Below are positions 8,339 through 17,412 of a stretch of 35,043 nt of DNA, piece after piece. A program made the translations under genes and the position numbers. The stretch is from NCBI GenBank assembly GCA_902472795.1, contig CABROZ010000009.1:1-35043 (forward strand), in the 5' to 3' direction. How positions within the stretch are numbered: the first letter of the stretch is position 1; the number at the start of each line of letters is the position of its first letter. The notes beneath the pieces were generated by a model. That model ran no database searches and had not been told where the DNA came from. It was given only the letters and a program-made list of their open reading frames with translations. This DNA comes from an uncultured Bacteroides sp. Its GTDB lineage: Bacteria; Bacteroidota; Bacteroidia; Bacteroidales; Bacteroidaceae.

Positions 8339-8351
8339 TCCCCGGCCCGTT
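8324..8351 (+). terminator. Hairpin spanning the toxin stop codon
   Basis: A 12-bp stem with one G-T pair (8324-8335 with 8340-8351) closes a TAAT loop holding most of the TAA stop codon. No T-tract follows on the plus strand, so it may terminate weakly or protect the mRNA 3' end. Confidence 0.5.
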
Positions 8352-8405
8352 CTGCACATAGGGCCAAAGGAGACAGAAGCTACTCCCGCTTGCCCCCTGC
8401 ACCCT

Positions 8406-8437
8406 GTTGCCGCATTGCATTCTTTTCCTTAATTTTG
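8406..8437 (+). promoter_or_regulatory. Promoter of the DUF4132 operon
   Basis: The -33-like GTTG (8406-8409) and the -7 element TAATTTTG (8430-8437, perfect TAnnTTTG) are 20 bp apart, the preferred Bacteroides spacing. The start codon of the first gene is 23 bp downstream. Confidence 0.65.
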
Positions 8438-8459
8438 CCCCAAACATTTTAAATGCAAC

Positions 8460-8882
8460 ATGAAACTATCCATTCAGACCAAACAATTATGGAAACGCCG
8501 ATGCAGCATCGAACCCATGCAGATAGAATTGCCGGGCGAAACACCTCCAGATGTGCGAAGCCTCATCACCGCCATTGTCCGCCGGCAAGTGGAAGAGCAC
8601 AATCAACGTCCCGGTGAAAACGATTTATTGAAATACCTCACGCAAGAGGAGATAGACGACCGCGCCGAGTCAGGCAAGGTGGACTTCGGTGTAAACTACA
8701 ACGGGGAAAAGGCCTCCGCAGAGGCTGCCGTAAAGAATGCCCTGCAAGCGTACGAAGACGGTATCTTCCGCCTTTTTGTCAATGATGAAGAAGCCGGTAC
8801 CGCTGACACCTCCCTCGTACTGAGAGAAGGGGACCGACTGACGTTTGTTCGCCTGACCCTGCTTTCGGGCAGGCTATGGTAA
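8460..8882 (+). CDS. Small unknown protein, partner of the DUF4132 protein
   Basis: 140 residues, not confidently assigned to a named family. No signal peptide or membrane segment is visible, so it is likely cytoplasmic. It has a helical middle (SLITAIVRRQVEEHNQR; YLTQEEIDDRAESGKVDFGVNY) and a C-terminal tail LREGDRLTFVRLTLLSGRLW. That tail, hydrophobic after a Leu-x-x-Gly-Asp turn, recalls the end of beta-grasp proteins such as ThiS/MoaD, but the terminal Gly-Gly is absent. It precedes the DUF4132 gene by 49 bp under one promoter, so the two products probably act together. Confidence 0.65.
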   Translation: MKLSIQTKQLWKRRCSIEPMQIELPGETPPDVRSLITAIVRRQVEEHNQRPGENDLLKYLTQEEIDDRAESGKVDFGVNYNGEKASAEAAVKNALQAYEDGIFRLFVNDEEAGTADTSLVLREGDRLTFVRLTLLSGRLW

Positions 8883-8931
8883 GTAGCCCCTATCCTGTAC
8901 ACCCCTCAATAAACCAACTGTATACAAAACC

Positions 8932-11900
8932 ATGAAAACACTATTCTTTCAAAAAGAGCTCAACAAACAGGCAGACAGTTATCTGCAAAGCATCTACGAT
9001 TACCGCAAACAAAACCTTGACCCGGAGAGTGCCCGGCTCTGCGCCGACTTCATAGACTACCACTGCGGAACGGTCGGTGTGGAAGTGCGGGACAGCCGTA
9101 TTCTGTCCACATACCGACGCATCCTTTTGGAAGACGGCATCACCGACACAGCGAGGCTGATGGAAAGCCCCCGCCTGTCCAAGCTGATAACCTATCTGTT
9201 AGGCAGCGCAAACGCACGCTTGTTTGCCTACTATCTGAAACAAGAGGCACAGTGTACCTACACCCGCGGCTACTTCCGCCGCTCGCAGCGGTCGGCTAAC
9301 GTGTTCCTGCACCTTGACCATATAGACAACGTCCTGACTTGCTTCCTGCGCTTCGCCGCCCTGGGGCTCACCACCCGGGAAATTGCCGAAGGCGGCAGCA
9401 CGCCTCTGCTGCAGGAAGCCTTCAAAGACAACTGCCAGATGGACCGCACCGAATGGATGGCCGCCCACGTGGCCGCCGGCACGGAATCGGTGATAAGCGT
9501 CATCCGCGAAGCTCTGACCTGCGAAGACAACAGCCTCCTCCTGCAACGGTGCCATCTGGGCGCCATTGCCCGCAGCGGAAACCGCGAGCTGCTGGAACTG
9601 GAAGGCAAACTGCTCCTTGCCGCCCGACTTCAGGAAGGGTTGCGGCAAGCCATTCTGGAAACCATAGACGAGGGCATTGCCGAGAGCCACCTGTACATGC
9701 TCTCCGTCATCATGGACAACGACCTGCTGCGCTTCGCCTCCGTGAAGCGTGCCATCGCCGTATGGACGGGACTGGGCGAAACGACTGCCAAGGAAAAAAT
9801 CTTTGATAAGACGATACAACTGATGTACCGTTTCCTGAACGACCGACAGCTGGCCCGCGAGTCCTTACAAAGCACCGACAGCATAGAACTATACATGGCC
9901 TTATGGTGTACCGGCTTCTACAACACCGACGAACTGGAGGGAAAAGTACCCCATCTCATTGTCAATGGAAAAAGCCACCAAGTACAAACGCTTTTCTACT
10001 ACTTGAGAATCATCCAGTCGCCCCTGCTGACACAACGGCTCTGCAACTTAGGCGTGGAACACTGGCACGACGACCTCTCCGTCATGGCCGCCCTGCTTTC
10101 CTCTTACCTGGGAGGACTGTACTACAGCCGCTATCATATACAGCAAGAGGCTCCTCGTTGGGAAAACTACTTCAGCAGCCTCCAAGAAGCCCGGCAACAA
10201 TACGAGTGGCTGAAAACCATCAGCCGGACTATGCCCGCTGAAAAGCGTTTTGAACCGTTCGTCTTTCCGTGGGACTACTGCGTCCTGAACCGTTCACTGG
10301 TAGCGGACAAGATGATACTCATTGCCTGGATGCTGAACGACGCTGCCCTGCTGGACGAACTTTGTGAGCTTGCGCCCACGATGCTGGACAGCAACTCACG
10401 CGACAGTTTTCTGCTGAGCATCATCCGGCAACCGTCCACGCCCCGGCAGGAGGCGTTTGTGCTGCAATCGCTCGCCGACCGTTCAGACAGCACACGTAAG
10501 GCTGCCCTCGATATAGTGGAGAAGATGACGCTCACGCCCGAACAATACCGCACACTGGAAGAGATGCTCCGCCTGAAGTACAGCGAAATGCGGGTGAGAA
10601 TCATTCAAATACTGATGAAGCAGACAGACGACCGGCTGTCTGCCAGCCTGCAACGCCTGCTGACCGACAAGGTGGCCGAACGGCGGCTGGCGGGCCTGGA
10701 CATCCTGCAAAAGCTACAACGCGAGCCACGCTATGCTTCCCTTTATGCTGAAGCCATGCCGCTGGTACGGCAGATTGCCCGTCCCTCCGACAAGGAAAAG
10801 GTCATGATAGACGCCCTTACGGGTAACGGCGGCACGGAACAGCAGTACACCCGAGCCAACGGATTCGGCCTGTACGACCCGGCTCTCACCTTCGAGCTTC
10901 CGACCATTCCACCCGACCAGGAATTAAACCTGGCGAAAATATTCTCCTTCATCACTTCGGGTGAAGCCATGAAGGTATTCGGAAAGTTGAACGACTACAT
11001 CGGCCAACACAAGGACGACGAGTTCACGAACGAGTATGGGCAAATTCAATTAGTAGGAAACACCGTCCACAAGGACTGGCGCAGTACACATCCCCTTGAA
11101 CGGGTAGCCCTGCCCGAACTGTGGACAGCCTTCTACGAGCAGGAAATAGGAAGTTACGAACATCTGTTGCTGATGCGCTTCATGCTGGAAAACAGGGATA
11201 TCCCCGAAGAAGAAGAAGAAGAGGAGGAGGAGAAGAAGAAGGAAGAAGACACCAACAGCTTCCTTTCCCTCTTCAACAAATTGCTGGGCCGGCGCACTGC
11301 CGCCAAAGACGAAAGCCCTCACAACTTTCATTCCCTCTTCAACCGCATGTACGAGGACATCCCTTACCGCGGCCTGCAACACGCCGTCAAGGAAATGACC
11401 TACTACCACCAGATAGACACCATTATCGAGGCATTGGAAAGCGAATACAGGGACGACACCCTCTACCAGCGCATCTCGACAGCCCTGCTGGAACGCCTGC
11501 TGCCCCACCTCACCCCGGACAACATCATCCACAGCCAGCAGCGCACCGTCTGGCAGTACAACGAACAGCGCTATGACTACGAAACCGTCTGCCGGCCCAT
11601 CCACGATGACAACTGCATGAAGTTCTGGTTGCTGACACCCCGCCAGCCCATTGACGACGCTCTCTTCACCCGATACTTCCTCATACGTTACCGCCTCTAC
11701 CAACTGACCAACTACATGGAGCACACGCCGCCTCTGGCAAACACCGAGCCCTGTATGCGCAGCATGGACTTTGCCCGTGCCTGGATGCTGGGACTAATAC
11801 CCGAAGGCGAAGTGTACCGCGAAATGATGGGACGCCTCACCTCGCCCGCCCGCATCGAAGGCATCACGATGGTGATGTACAACGGCTACCGCAATCCGCG

Positions 11901-14067
11901 CGAACGCGACGAATTCACCGACCTCGAAAGCCTCGACCTGTCAGCTTTCAGGCCGGTGGCGCAACGCATTGTAGACCGCATTCTGGACATCGAGCTGCAC
12001 CGTGGCGACAGCGCCACCGAAGTGACGAAGCTGGCCAACCATCTGCGCCGCATCTATGGCAGCAAACGGCTGATACAGACTCTGCAAGCCTTCGGCAAAG
12101 ATACTTTTGTGCGCGAGAGCTATGGCTATAACCGTGAAGAAAGCGGCAAGCGCGATACGCTCAGCTATCTGTTGAAGAATTGCCATCCCCAGCCCGAAGA
12201 TACCCCCGACCTGATAAAGAAGCTGGCACAGGAAGCCGGCATCAAGGACGAACGGTTGGTAACGGCCGCCATGTTTGCCCCGCAATGGCTGGAGCCGGTG
12301 GAGAAGGCCACCGGCTGGAAGGGCTTGACCAGCGCGGCCTGGTACTTCCGTGCCCACACCAGCGAAAACTGGGATGACCGCGAAAAGGCCATCATAGCCC
12401 GCTACACACCCATCGATACGGAAGAATTGCGCGAAGGCGCCTTCGATATCGACTGGTTCAAGGAAGCCTACCACACCATCGGACAGGAACGCTTCGAGGT
12501 GGTGTACGATGCCGCCAAATACATCTCGTCCAGCAACAGCCACACCCGCGCCCGCAAGTTTGCCGACGCCGTAAGCGGCAAGTTCAAGGCTGCCGACATC
12601 AGACAGGAAATCATGGCCAAACGTAACAAGGACCTGCTGATGGCCTATGGCCTCATCCCGCTGCAAGAGGAATGTGGCAACCGGGACCTGCTGGAACGTT
12701 ACCAATACCTGCAACAGTTCCTGAAAGAAAGCAAGGATTTCGGCACGCAACGCCAGGCCAGCGAAAAACTGGCAACCGGCATTGCCCTCCAAAACTTGGC
12801 ACGCAACTCGGGCTACGGCGACGTCACTCGCCTGACGTGGAGCATGGAGACGGAACTCATCAAGGAACTGGTGCCCTACCTCACTCCGCACGAAGTGGAA
12901 GGCGTGGAAGTATGGGTAGAGGTGGACAGCGAGGGCAAAGCCGAAATCAGCCAGCGCAAGGACGGCAAAGCCCTGAACAGTCTGCCCGCTAAGCTGAAGA
13001 AGAATCCCTACATCAAAGAACTGAAAGAAGTACACAAGAAGCTGAAAGACCAGAACACCCGCTCGCGCCTCATGCTGGAACAGGCCATGGAAGACCGTAC
13101 CACCTTCCGGGAGCAGGAACTCCGACAGCTGACGCAAAACCCCGTTATCTGGCCGCTGCTCAAGAACCTGGTGTTTACGGACAACGACAACACCCGTATG
13201 GGCTTCTACACCGAAGAGGGACTGGCCGACGCCGAAGGCATTATCCTTCCGCTTGCCGGCACAGACATGCTGCGCATTGCCCATCCCGTAGACCTCTATC
13301 AAAGCGGCCGGTGGCACGCCTACCAGAAAGCCCTGTTCGACAGAGCCGTCCGGCAGCCCTTCAAGCAGGTGTTCCGCGAACTGTACGTGCCCACCGAAGA
13401 AGAGCGCGAGGCCACACAATCCCTGCGCTATGCCGGCAACCAGATACAGCCACAGAAGACCGTGGCCGTACTGAAGAAACGCCGCTGGGTGGCCGACTAT
13501 GAAGACGGGCTGCAGAAGGTCTACTACAAGGAGAACATCATCGCCACCATCTACGCCATGGCCGACTGGTTCTCGCCCGCCGACATCGAAGCGCCCACGC
13601 TGGAGTATGTCTGCTTCTACGACCGCAAGGAATACCGTCCACTCAAGATCGGCGAGGTGCCGCCCGTCATCTTCTCGGAGGTGATGCGCGACGTAGACCT
13701 GGCCGTCAGCGCGGCCCATGCCGGAGGCGTAGACCCCGAGACCAGCCACTCCACCATCGAGATGCGTGCCGCCCTGCTGGAATTCACCCTGCCGCTGTTC
13801 CGCCTGAAGAACGTGGAGGTGAAGGGGCACTTCGCACACGTCGCAGGCAAGCTGGGACACTACAACATCCACCTGGGCAGCGGCGTCATCCATCAGGAAG
13901 GCGGAGCCCAGATAGCCGTCCTGCCCGTCCACTCGCAGAGCCGGGGCCGCCTCTTCCTGCCCTTTGTGGACGAAGATCCCAAGACAGCCGAGGTACTGAC
14001 AAAGGTACTCTTCTTCGCGCAGGACACCAAGATAAAAGACCCCGCCATCCTGCGGCAAATCCAATAA
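8932..14067 (+). CDS. Giant DUF4132 (MolR/YehI-like) protein
   Basis: 1711 residues with no signal peptide; predicted cytoplasmic. The long N-terminal and central part is alpha-helical and HEAT-repeat-like (for example RQEAFVLQSLADRSDSTRKAALDIVEKM around 500-530). An acidic tract of nine Glu in a row sits at about 759-767, encoded by GAA/GAG runs at 11205-11250. The region from about residue 1440 to the end (MLRIAHPVDLYQSGRW, QPFKQVFRELY, RYAGNQIQPQKTVAVLKKRRW, GHYNIHLGSGVIHQEGG) is typical of DUF4132 proteins and their C-terminal DUF7737-type part. The E. coli relative MolR/YehI has no well-established biochemical activity. Those genes often lie near MoxR ATPase or VWA genes, but none is in this window. 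Start ATG 8932 is the first in frame. Confidence 0.8.
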   Translation: MKTLFFQKELNKQADSYLQSIYDYRKQNLDPESARLCADFIDYHCGTVGVEVRDSRILSTYRRILLEDGITDTARLMESPRLSKLITYLLGSANARLFAYYLKQEAQCTYTRGYFRRSQRSANVFLHLDHIDNVLTCFLRFAALGLTTREIAEGGSTPLLQEAFKDNCQMDRTEWMAAHVAAGTESVISVIREALTCEDNSLLLQRCHLGAIARSGNRELLELEGKLLLAARLQEGLRQAILETIDEGIAESHLYMLSVIMDNDLLRFASVKRAIAVWTGLGETTAKEKIFDKTIQLMYRFLNDRQLARESLQSTDSIELYMALWCTGFYNTDELEGKVPHLIVNGKSHQVQTLFYYLRIIQSPLLTQRLCNLGVEHWHDDLSVMAALLSSYLGGLYYSRYHIQQEAPRWENYFSSLQEARQQYEWLKTISRTMPAEKRFEPFVFPWDYCVLNRSLVADKMILIAWMLNDAALLDELCELAPTMLDSNSRDSFLLSIIRQPSTPRQEAFVLQSLADRSDSTRKAALDIVEKMTLTPEQYRTLEEMLRLKYSEMRVRIIQILMKQTDDRLSASLQRLLTDKVAERRLAGLDILQKLQREPRYASLYAEAMPLVRQIARPSDKEKVMIDALTGNGGTEQQYTRANGFGLYDPALTFELPTIPPDQELNLAKIFSFITSGEAMKVFGKLNDYIGQHKDDEFTNEYGQIQLVGNTVHKDWRSTHPLERVALPELWTAFYEQEIGSYEHLLLMRFMLENRDIPEEEEEEEEEKKKEEDTNSFLSLFNKLLGRRTAAKDESPHNFHSLFNRMYEDIPYRGLQHAVKEMTYYHQIDTIIEALESEYRDDTLYQRISTALLERLLPHLTPDNIIHSQQRTVWQYNEQRYDYETVCRPIHDDNCMKFWLLTPRQPIDDALFTRYFLIRYRLYQLTNYMEHTPPLANTEPCMRSMDFARAWMLGLIPEGEVYREMMGRLTSPARIEGITMVMYNGYRNPRERDEFTDLESLDLSAFRPVAQRIVDRILDIELHRGDSATEVTKLANHLRRIYGSKRLIQTLQAFGKDTFVRESYGYNREESGKRDTLSYLLKNCHPQPEDTPDLIKKLAQEAGIKDERLVTAAMFAPQWLEPVEKATGWKGLTSAAWYFRAHTSENWDDREKAIIARYTPIDTEELREGAFDIDWFKEAYHTIGQERFEVVYDAAKYISSSNSHTRARKFADAVSGKFKAADIRQEIMAKRNKDLLMAYGLIPLQEECGNRDLLERYQYLQQFLKESKDFGTQRQASEKLATGIALQNLARNSGYGDVTRLTWSMETELIKELVPYLTPHEVEGVEVWVEVDSEGKAEISQRKDGKALNSLPAKLKKNPYIKELKEVHKKLKDQNTRSRLMLEQAMEDRTTFREQELRQLTQNPVIWPLLKNLVFTDNDNTRMGFYTEEGLADAEGIILPLAGTDMLRIAHPVDLYQSGRWHAYQKALFDRAVRQPFKQVFRELYVPTEEEREATQSLRYAGNQIQPQKTVAVLKKRRWVADYEDGLQKVYYKENIIATIYAMADWFSPADIEAPTLEYVCFYDRKEYRPLKIGEVPPVIFSEVMRDVDLAVSAAHAGGVDPETSHSTIEMRAALLEFTLPLFRLKNVEVKGHFAHVAGKLGHYNIHLGSGVIHQEGGAQIAVLPVHSQSRGRLFLPFVDEDPKTAEVLTKVLFFAQDTKIKDPAILRQIQ

Positions 14068-14071
14068 ACAA

Positions 14072-14112
14072 GTTTCCCACCCTGCTCAGATGTTCTGAAA
14101 AGGGTGGGAAAC
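14072..14112. terminator. Strong bidirectional terminator
   Basis: A perfect 12-bp stem GTTTCCCACCCT (14072-14083) with AGGGTGGGAAAC (14101-14112) encloses a further 5-bp stem (14086-14090 with 14094-14098). It lies 4 bp after the DUF4132 stop and 7 bp after the end of the convergent Spy-like gene. On the minus strand it is followed by TTGTTTATT. Confidence 0.8.
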
Positions 14113-14119
14113 ATCAGCC

Positions 14120-14443
14120 TCATCTCTGTCTGTTCCGCTGCGGACGTTCCTTCTTCATTTGCTCATAAGCTTTCTTCTGCTCATCGGTAAGAAGAGAAGT
14201 CACTTTCTTCTCCACTTCCTGCATAGCAGTCCGGCGCTCTTCGCGCGAAAGTTCCTTTTTAAAGAAGTCGGTGTAAAGGGCAGTGATTTGTTTCTCTTGC
14301 TCGTCGGTCAAATCCAACTTCTCGTCGAGGCTTTTCACTATTTGTTCAGGAGTACGTTTACGGTCATTACCGCCTTTGCGCTGAGCATCGGCACTCTGCA
14401 CGCTCAGCATGGCCACAAGGGCTAAGAAAAGAATTTTCTTCAT
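14120..14443 (-). CDS. Spy/CpxP-like periplasmic protein with two LTDEQ motifs
   Basis: 107 residues. The signal peptide MKKILFLALVAMLSVQSADA should be removed at about residue 20. The mature part is highly charged and helical and carries LTDEQ at residues 45-49 and again at 85-89, matching the LTxxQ repeats of the Spy/CpxP family; the tail is Arg/Gln-rich (RPQRNRQR). Family members are periplasmic chaperones or stress regulators induced by envelope damage. It lies 21 bp downstream of the outer-membrane barrel gene on the same strand and is probably in one operon with it, thus under control of the regulatory region at 17285-17596. Its exact function is inferred from the motif and signal only. 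Confidence 0.75.
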   Translation of the reverse strand: MKKILFLALVAMLSVQSADAQRKGGNDRKRTPEQIVKSLDEKLDLTDEQEKQITALYTDFFKKELSREERRTAMQEVEKKVTSLLTDEQKKAYEQMKKERPQRNRQR

Positions 14444-14464
14444 CTTTCTGTCATTTTTAAAAGG

Positions 14465-17257
14465 TTATCGAATAGTATATACAAAGCTCACCATCGCATA
14501 CGGCTGCAGCACATTGCTGTTCACATAGTCGTAATAGTTGCTGCCTGTGCGGTGAGTGAAGGCTTGATTCTGTTTCAGTACGTCGAAAGCTTCAATCCTG
14601 ATTTCGGCTGCATTGTTCTTCAGGAACTTCTTGCCTAACGACAGGTTCCACAGGAAATAGTCCTCCGTACCTGTGTCAAGGCCAGTGTATCCAATGTAGT
14701 TAAACGTGCTGCGGAAAGTCAGTCCCCAGAAGAAGGTCCAGCCCAGCTTGGCGGCTGCTGTATGGGTCACGTAGTCGCTGCCCGTGGCTGTATCCAGCGA
14801 ACTGAACATCTTGTTGATGCCAGCCGAATAGGAAGCTGTAAAATCGAGATTCTTGCTGATGTTGCTACCTATGATAATCTTAGGTATGAGGCTCAGTTCA
14901 CGTGTCCGGCTCTCTACTCCGTCAAAAATAGTAGGAACGTTGGCATAGTTGGCCGAAAGACTGAGATTGACATTACTACGAATGAAATCTATAGGGAAAC
15001 CATAAGTCAGCATAGACTGCAAGCTGTAGTAACCATCCAAGTTTACAGGACGGGTAAACTGCGAACCCTTATTAAGGGTCACCGTCGGCGAGAGGGCAAT
15101 ATCCTCTTTGGCCACAAAAGTACTGTCGGCCACGTAATCTTTCTGGATAGTAGCCCCTACCATGGCAATAAACGTATGTCCCGATTTGGTAGTACGGATG
15201 TAGCGCAGATTGGCCGTATGCGATATTTGCTGGTCGAGGTCAGGGTTACCGGCAGAAAGGAAAAGCGGATTGGAATTGTCTATCACATTCTGCAGGCTGG
15301 TGACCGAAGGAGCCGACGACTTGCTGCGATAACGCAATTGCAGTGAATTGGTACGGTCCAATGAATAACGCAAAGTGAACGACGGCAACACAGAAAAATA
15401 GTTGTGTGACAGCTCGTCGGGTTGTGGATAGACCAAATCGCCTGTCAGATCGGCCCATTGGGCATCGACACCCAGCATGGCATTGAACTGTCCCACGCGA
15501 TAACGCAACCCTACACTTCCGGCTTGTGTCAGGTAGCCCGACTGATATTCGTTGGACAGACTCTCGTCCAACTGGTCATAGAGGTCGGTCACAGCCGAGC
15601 GTTCATAAGTCTTACAGTCGTTCTCCGAATCAGTATAACTCAACTTATATCCCAACTGAAGTTGTAGGTTATCGGTCAGCTTTTCCGTATAGCTAAGATT
15701 GGAGCGAAGACTGTACTGACGATTCAACGTCTGTTTCAGCTGACTATAATTATCTGTTGTCGACAATCCGTTTACACCATAAAGCGTATTGAGGTAATCG
15801 GTATAGGTATCACCATCGGTATTGCTCATCTTACCGCTAAGCATCAGCGAAAGGGTACGCCCTTCTTTCAGAAAACGGTGACGAAGATTGAGGTCAACGC
15901 CTATGTTGTAAGCATCTGTACTACCGTTCGCAGTTGTTTCGGTTTCGCTTTCGGCCGTACCGTCCAGCAAGTTTTTGCCTTGGAGCAGGCTGTAGCTATC
16001 GTTATTCTGGAAACTCAGCGAAGGACGAATCTGTAAGGAAGTGCGGTCGCTAATCTGATAATCCAGCTTCAGATTGAATCGATGGTTCCAGTTCTCCATC
16101 TGGCTTTGTTGGTATTCACTGTAAGTCATACCCGGCAATACGGACTCAAAATATTCGCGATCGGTCAGTTGCTGCGTCAGATTGTCTGACTGGTTAAAGA
16201 AATAGCTGCCGGTTATCTTCCATTTATCACTCCACTGGTCTACATAGTTCAAGCCGAGACCATTGGCCGAAGTTACGCCTCCTAAAGAGCCTACCATGAA
16301 GTTCGATGTAGAAGCACCTCCCGCACCACTGCCCGAGCGACCTCCACCGCCACGTCCGCCACGGCCTCCGCGACCGCTGGCTCCCGACGACATTACACCA
16401 GCCAAGTCCTCCTGCGAAAAGTTCTGTTGGTTGACATTATTAGTCATGCCCAACACTGAAATACGACGGTCGTCATCGAAGAAGTTGATGTTACCGTTTA
16501 CCTTGTAGCGATCGTCCGTACCATAACCGCCCGACACTTCACCAAAGGTGCCCTGACGGAAACCTCCTTTGGTAATGATATTGATAGTCTTCACCTCCTC
16601 GCCGTCGTCGAAGCCGGTAAACTCTGCCTGTTCGCTCTTCTTGTCGAACACCTCAATACTGGCAATAACGTCCGAAGGCAGATTCTTGATAGCCAGGTTT
16701 ACATCACCATCAAAGAATTCCTTACCATCTACCAACACTTTCTGAACCTGTTCGCCCTGTGCCTGCACAGTACCGCCTTCGACTACAATACCCGGCATTT
16801 TGGCCAGCAAATCTTCGGCCGAACTTCCCTCCATCACCTGAAAAGCTTCGGCATTATACGTCAAACTGTCTCCACGTTGTTCGGCCCGTGTAGCACGTCC
16901 CTGAACAGATACTTCGCCCAGTAGCTGCGCATCCTCTTCGAGAACGATACGCAACGTGTATGACTGTTGCTTATCCGTTATCCGTACTTTTTTCTCCATT
17001 GGCTTATAGCCTACATAACTTACGCTAACTACATACTCGCCCACCGCCATGGCACGAAAAGAGAAAACTCCCTCACCGTCGGTCGAAGTATAAGTCTTGG
17101 CCGATGTGTCCGAAACAGGTGCAATACTCACAGTAGCAGCAGGTAAAGGCTCGCCAGCAGTACGATCGGTCACAATACCGCTTACCGTTGCTTCTCCCTG
17201 TGCCCTCAATGCAGCATTAAAAGCCATCAAAATCAAAAGTAAAAACAATCTCTTCAT
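14465..17257 (-). CDS. Outer-membrane beta-barrel protein (TonB-dependent receptor-like, OMP_b-brl_3 type)
   Basis: 930 residues from the ATG at 17257, which has ACAAGG just upstream and begins MKRLFLLLILMAFNAALRAQ, a signal peptide. An in-frame ATG at 17284 would add nine residues (MKHKRTLQG) and lies too near the predicted promoter. Residues about 20-110 form a carboxypeptidase-regulatory-like domain (ATVSGIVTDRTAGEPLPAATV), followed by a plug-like region (AEDLLAKMPGIVVEGG, VLVDGKEFFDGD, IEVFDKKSEQAEFTGF) and a large beta-barrel ending YAMVSFVYTIR. A Gly/Arg-rich insert (GRGGRGGRGGGGRSG) is at about 289-312. There is no SusD-like partner and no glycan genes beside it, so a polysaccharide-uptake role is not supported. 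It heads an operon with the Spy-like gene and is divergent from a LytS/LytTR pair. Confidence 0.8.
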   Translation of the reverse strand: MKRLFLLLILMAFNAALRAQGEATVSGIVTDRTAGEPLPAATVSIAPVSDTSAKTYTSTDGEGVFSFRAMAVGEYVVSVSYVGYKPMEKKVRITDKQQSYTLRIVLEEDAQLLGEVSVQGRATRAEQRGDSLTYNAEAFQVMEGSSAEDLLAKMPGIVVEGGTVQAQGEQVQKVLVDGKEFFDGDVNLAIKNLPSDVIASIEVFDKKSEQAEFTGFDDGEEVKTINIITKGGFRQGTFGEVSGGYGTDDRYKVNGNINFFDDDRRISVLGMTNNVNQQNFSQEDLAGVMSSGASGRGGRGGRGGGGRSGSGAGGASTSNFMVGSLGGVTSANGLGLNYVDQWSDKWKITGSYFFNQSDNLTQQLTDREYFESVLPGMTYSEYQQSQMENWNHRFNLKLDYQISDRTSLQIRPSLSFQNNDSYSLLQGKNLLDGTAESETETTANGSTDAYNIGVDLNLRHRFLKEGRTLSLMLSGKMSNTDGDTYTDYLNTLYGVNGLSTTDNYSQLKQTLNRQYSLRSNLSYTEKLTDNLQLQLGYKLSYTDSENDCKTYERSAVTDLYDQLDESLSNEYQSGYLTQAGSVGLRYRVGQFNAMLGVDAQWADLTGDLVYPQPDELSHNYFSVLPSFTLRYSLDRTNSLQLRYRSKSSAPSVTSLQNVIDNSNPLFLSAGNPDLDQQISHTANLRYIRTTKSGHTFIAMVGATIQKDYVADSTFVAKEDIALSPTVTLNKGSQFTRPVNLDGYYSLQSMLTYGFPIDFIRSNVNLSLSANYANVPTIFDGVESRTRELSLIPKIIIGSNISKNLDFTASYSAGINKMFSSLDTATGSDYVTHTAAAKLGWTFFWGLTFRSTFNYIGYTGLDTGTEDYFLWNLSLGKKFLKNNAAEIRIEAFDVLKQNQAFTHRTGSNYYDYVNSNVLQPYAMVSFVYTIR

Positions 17258-17294
17258 ACCTTGTAAAGTCCGTTTATGTTTCAATTATCTGATG

Positions 17295-17302
17295 CAAAAC
17301 TA
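17295..17302 (-). promoter_or_regulatory. -7 element for the outer-membrane barrel / Spy-like operon
   Basis: On the minus strand TAGTTTTG matches TAnnTTTG perfectly, 38 bp upstream of the ATG at 17257. An AT-rich ATTTTA at about 17321-17326 is a possible -33 element at the right distance. Confidence 0.55.
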
Positions 17303-17348
17303 TGCAAAGCCGGGCTATCGTAAAATACCCCTGCCCGTATGCAGTGGT

Positions 17349-17378
17349 GAACGACACGTATGAGATGGCGAACGACAC
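17349..17378 (-). repeat. 9-bp direct repeat with 21-bp period upstream of the barrel gene
   Basis: GAACGACAC occurs at 17349-17357 and 17370-17378 (GTGTCGTTC on the minus strand). The 21-bp period is two helical turns, as in activator tandem sites. The pair lies 47-76 bp upstream of the minus-strand -7 element. It fits the LytTR consensus less well (6 of 9 on the minus strand) than the array at 17433-17507. Confidence 0.5.
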
Positions 17379-17412
17379 AAAAAGACTTCCGTACAACAGG
17401 CGTCGGAAGAAC

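Noticed and set aside
11941..14064. A 707-codon open frame on the minus strand opposite the DUF4132 gene
   Set aside because: It is a shadow of the high-GC codon usage of the plus-strand gene; its translation has no recognisable motif and the plus-strand protein has clear family signatures.
14465..17257. SusC-type polysaccharide uptake receptor
   Set aside because: No SusD-like gene, glycoside hydrolase cluster or sigma/anti-sigma pair adjoins it; the neighbour is a Spy-like gene.
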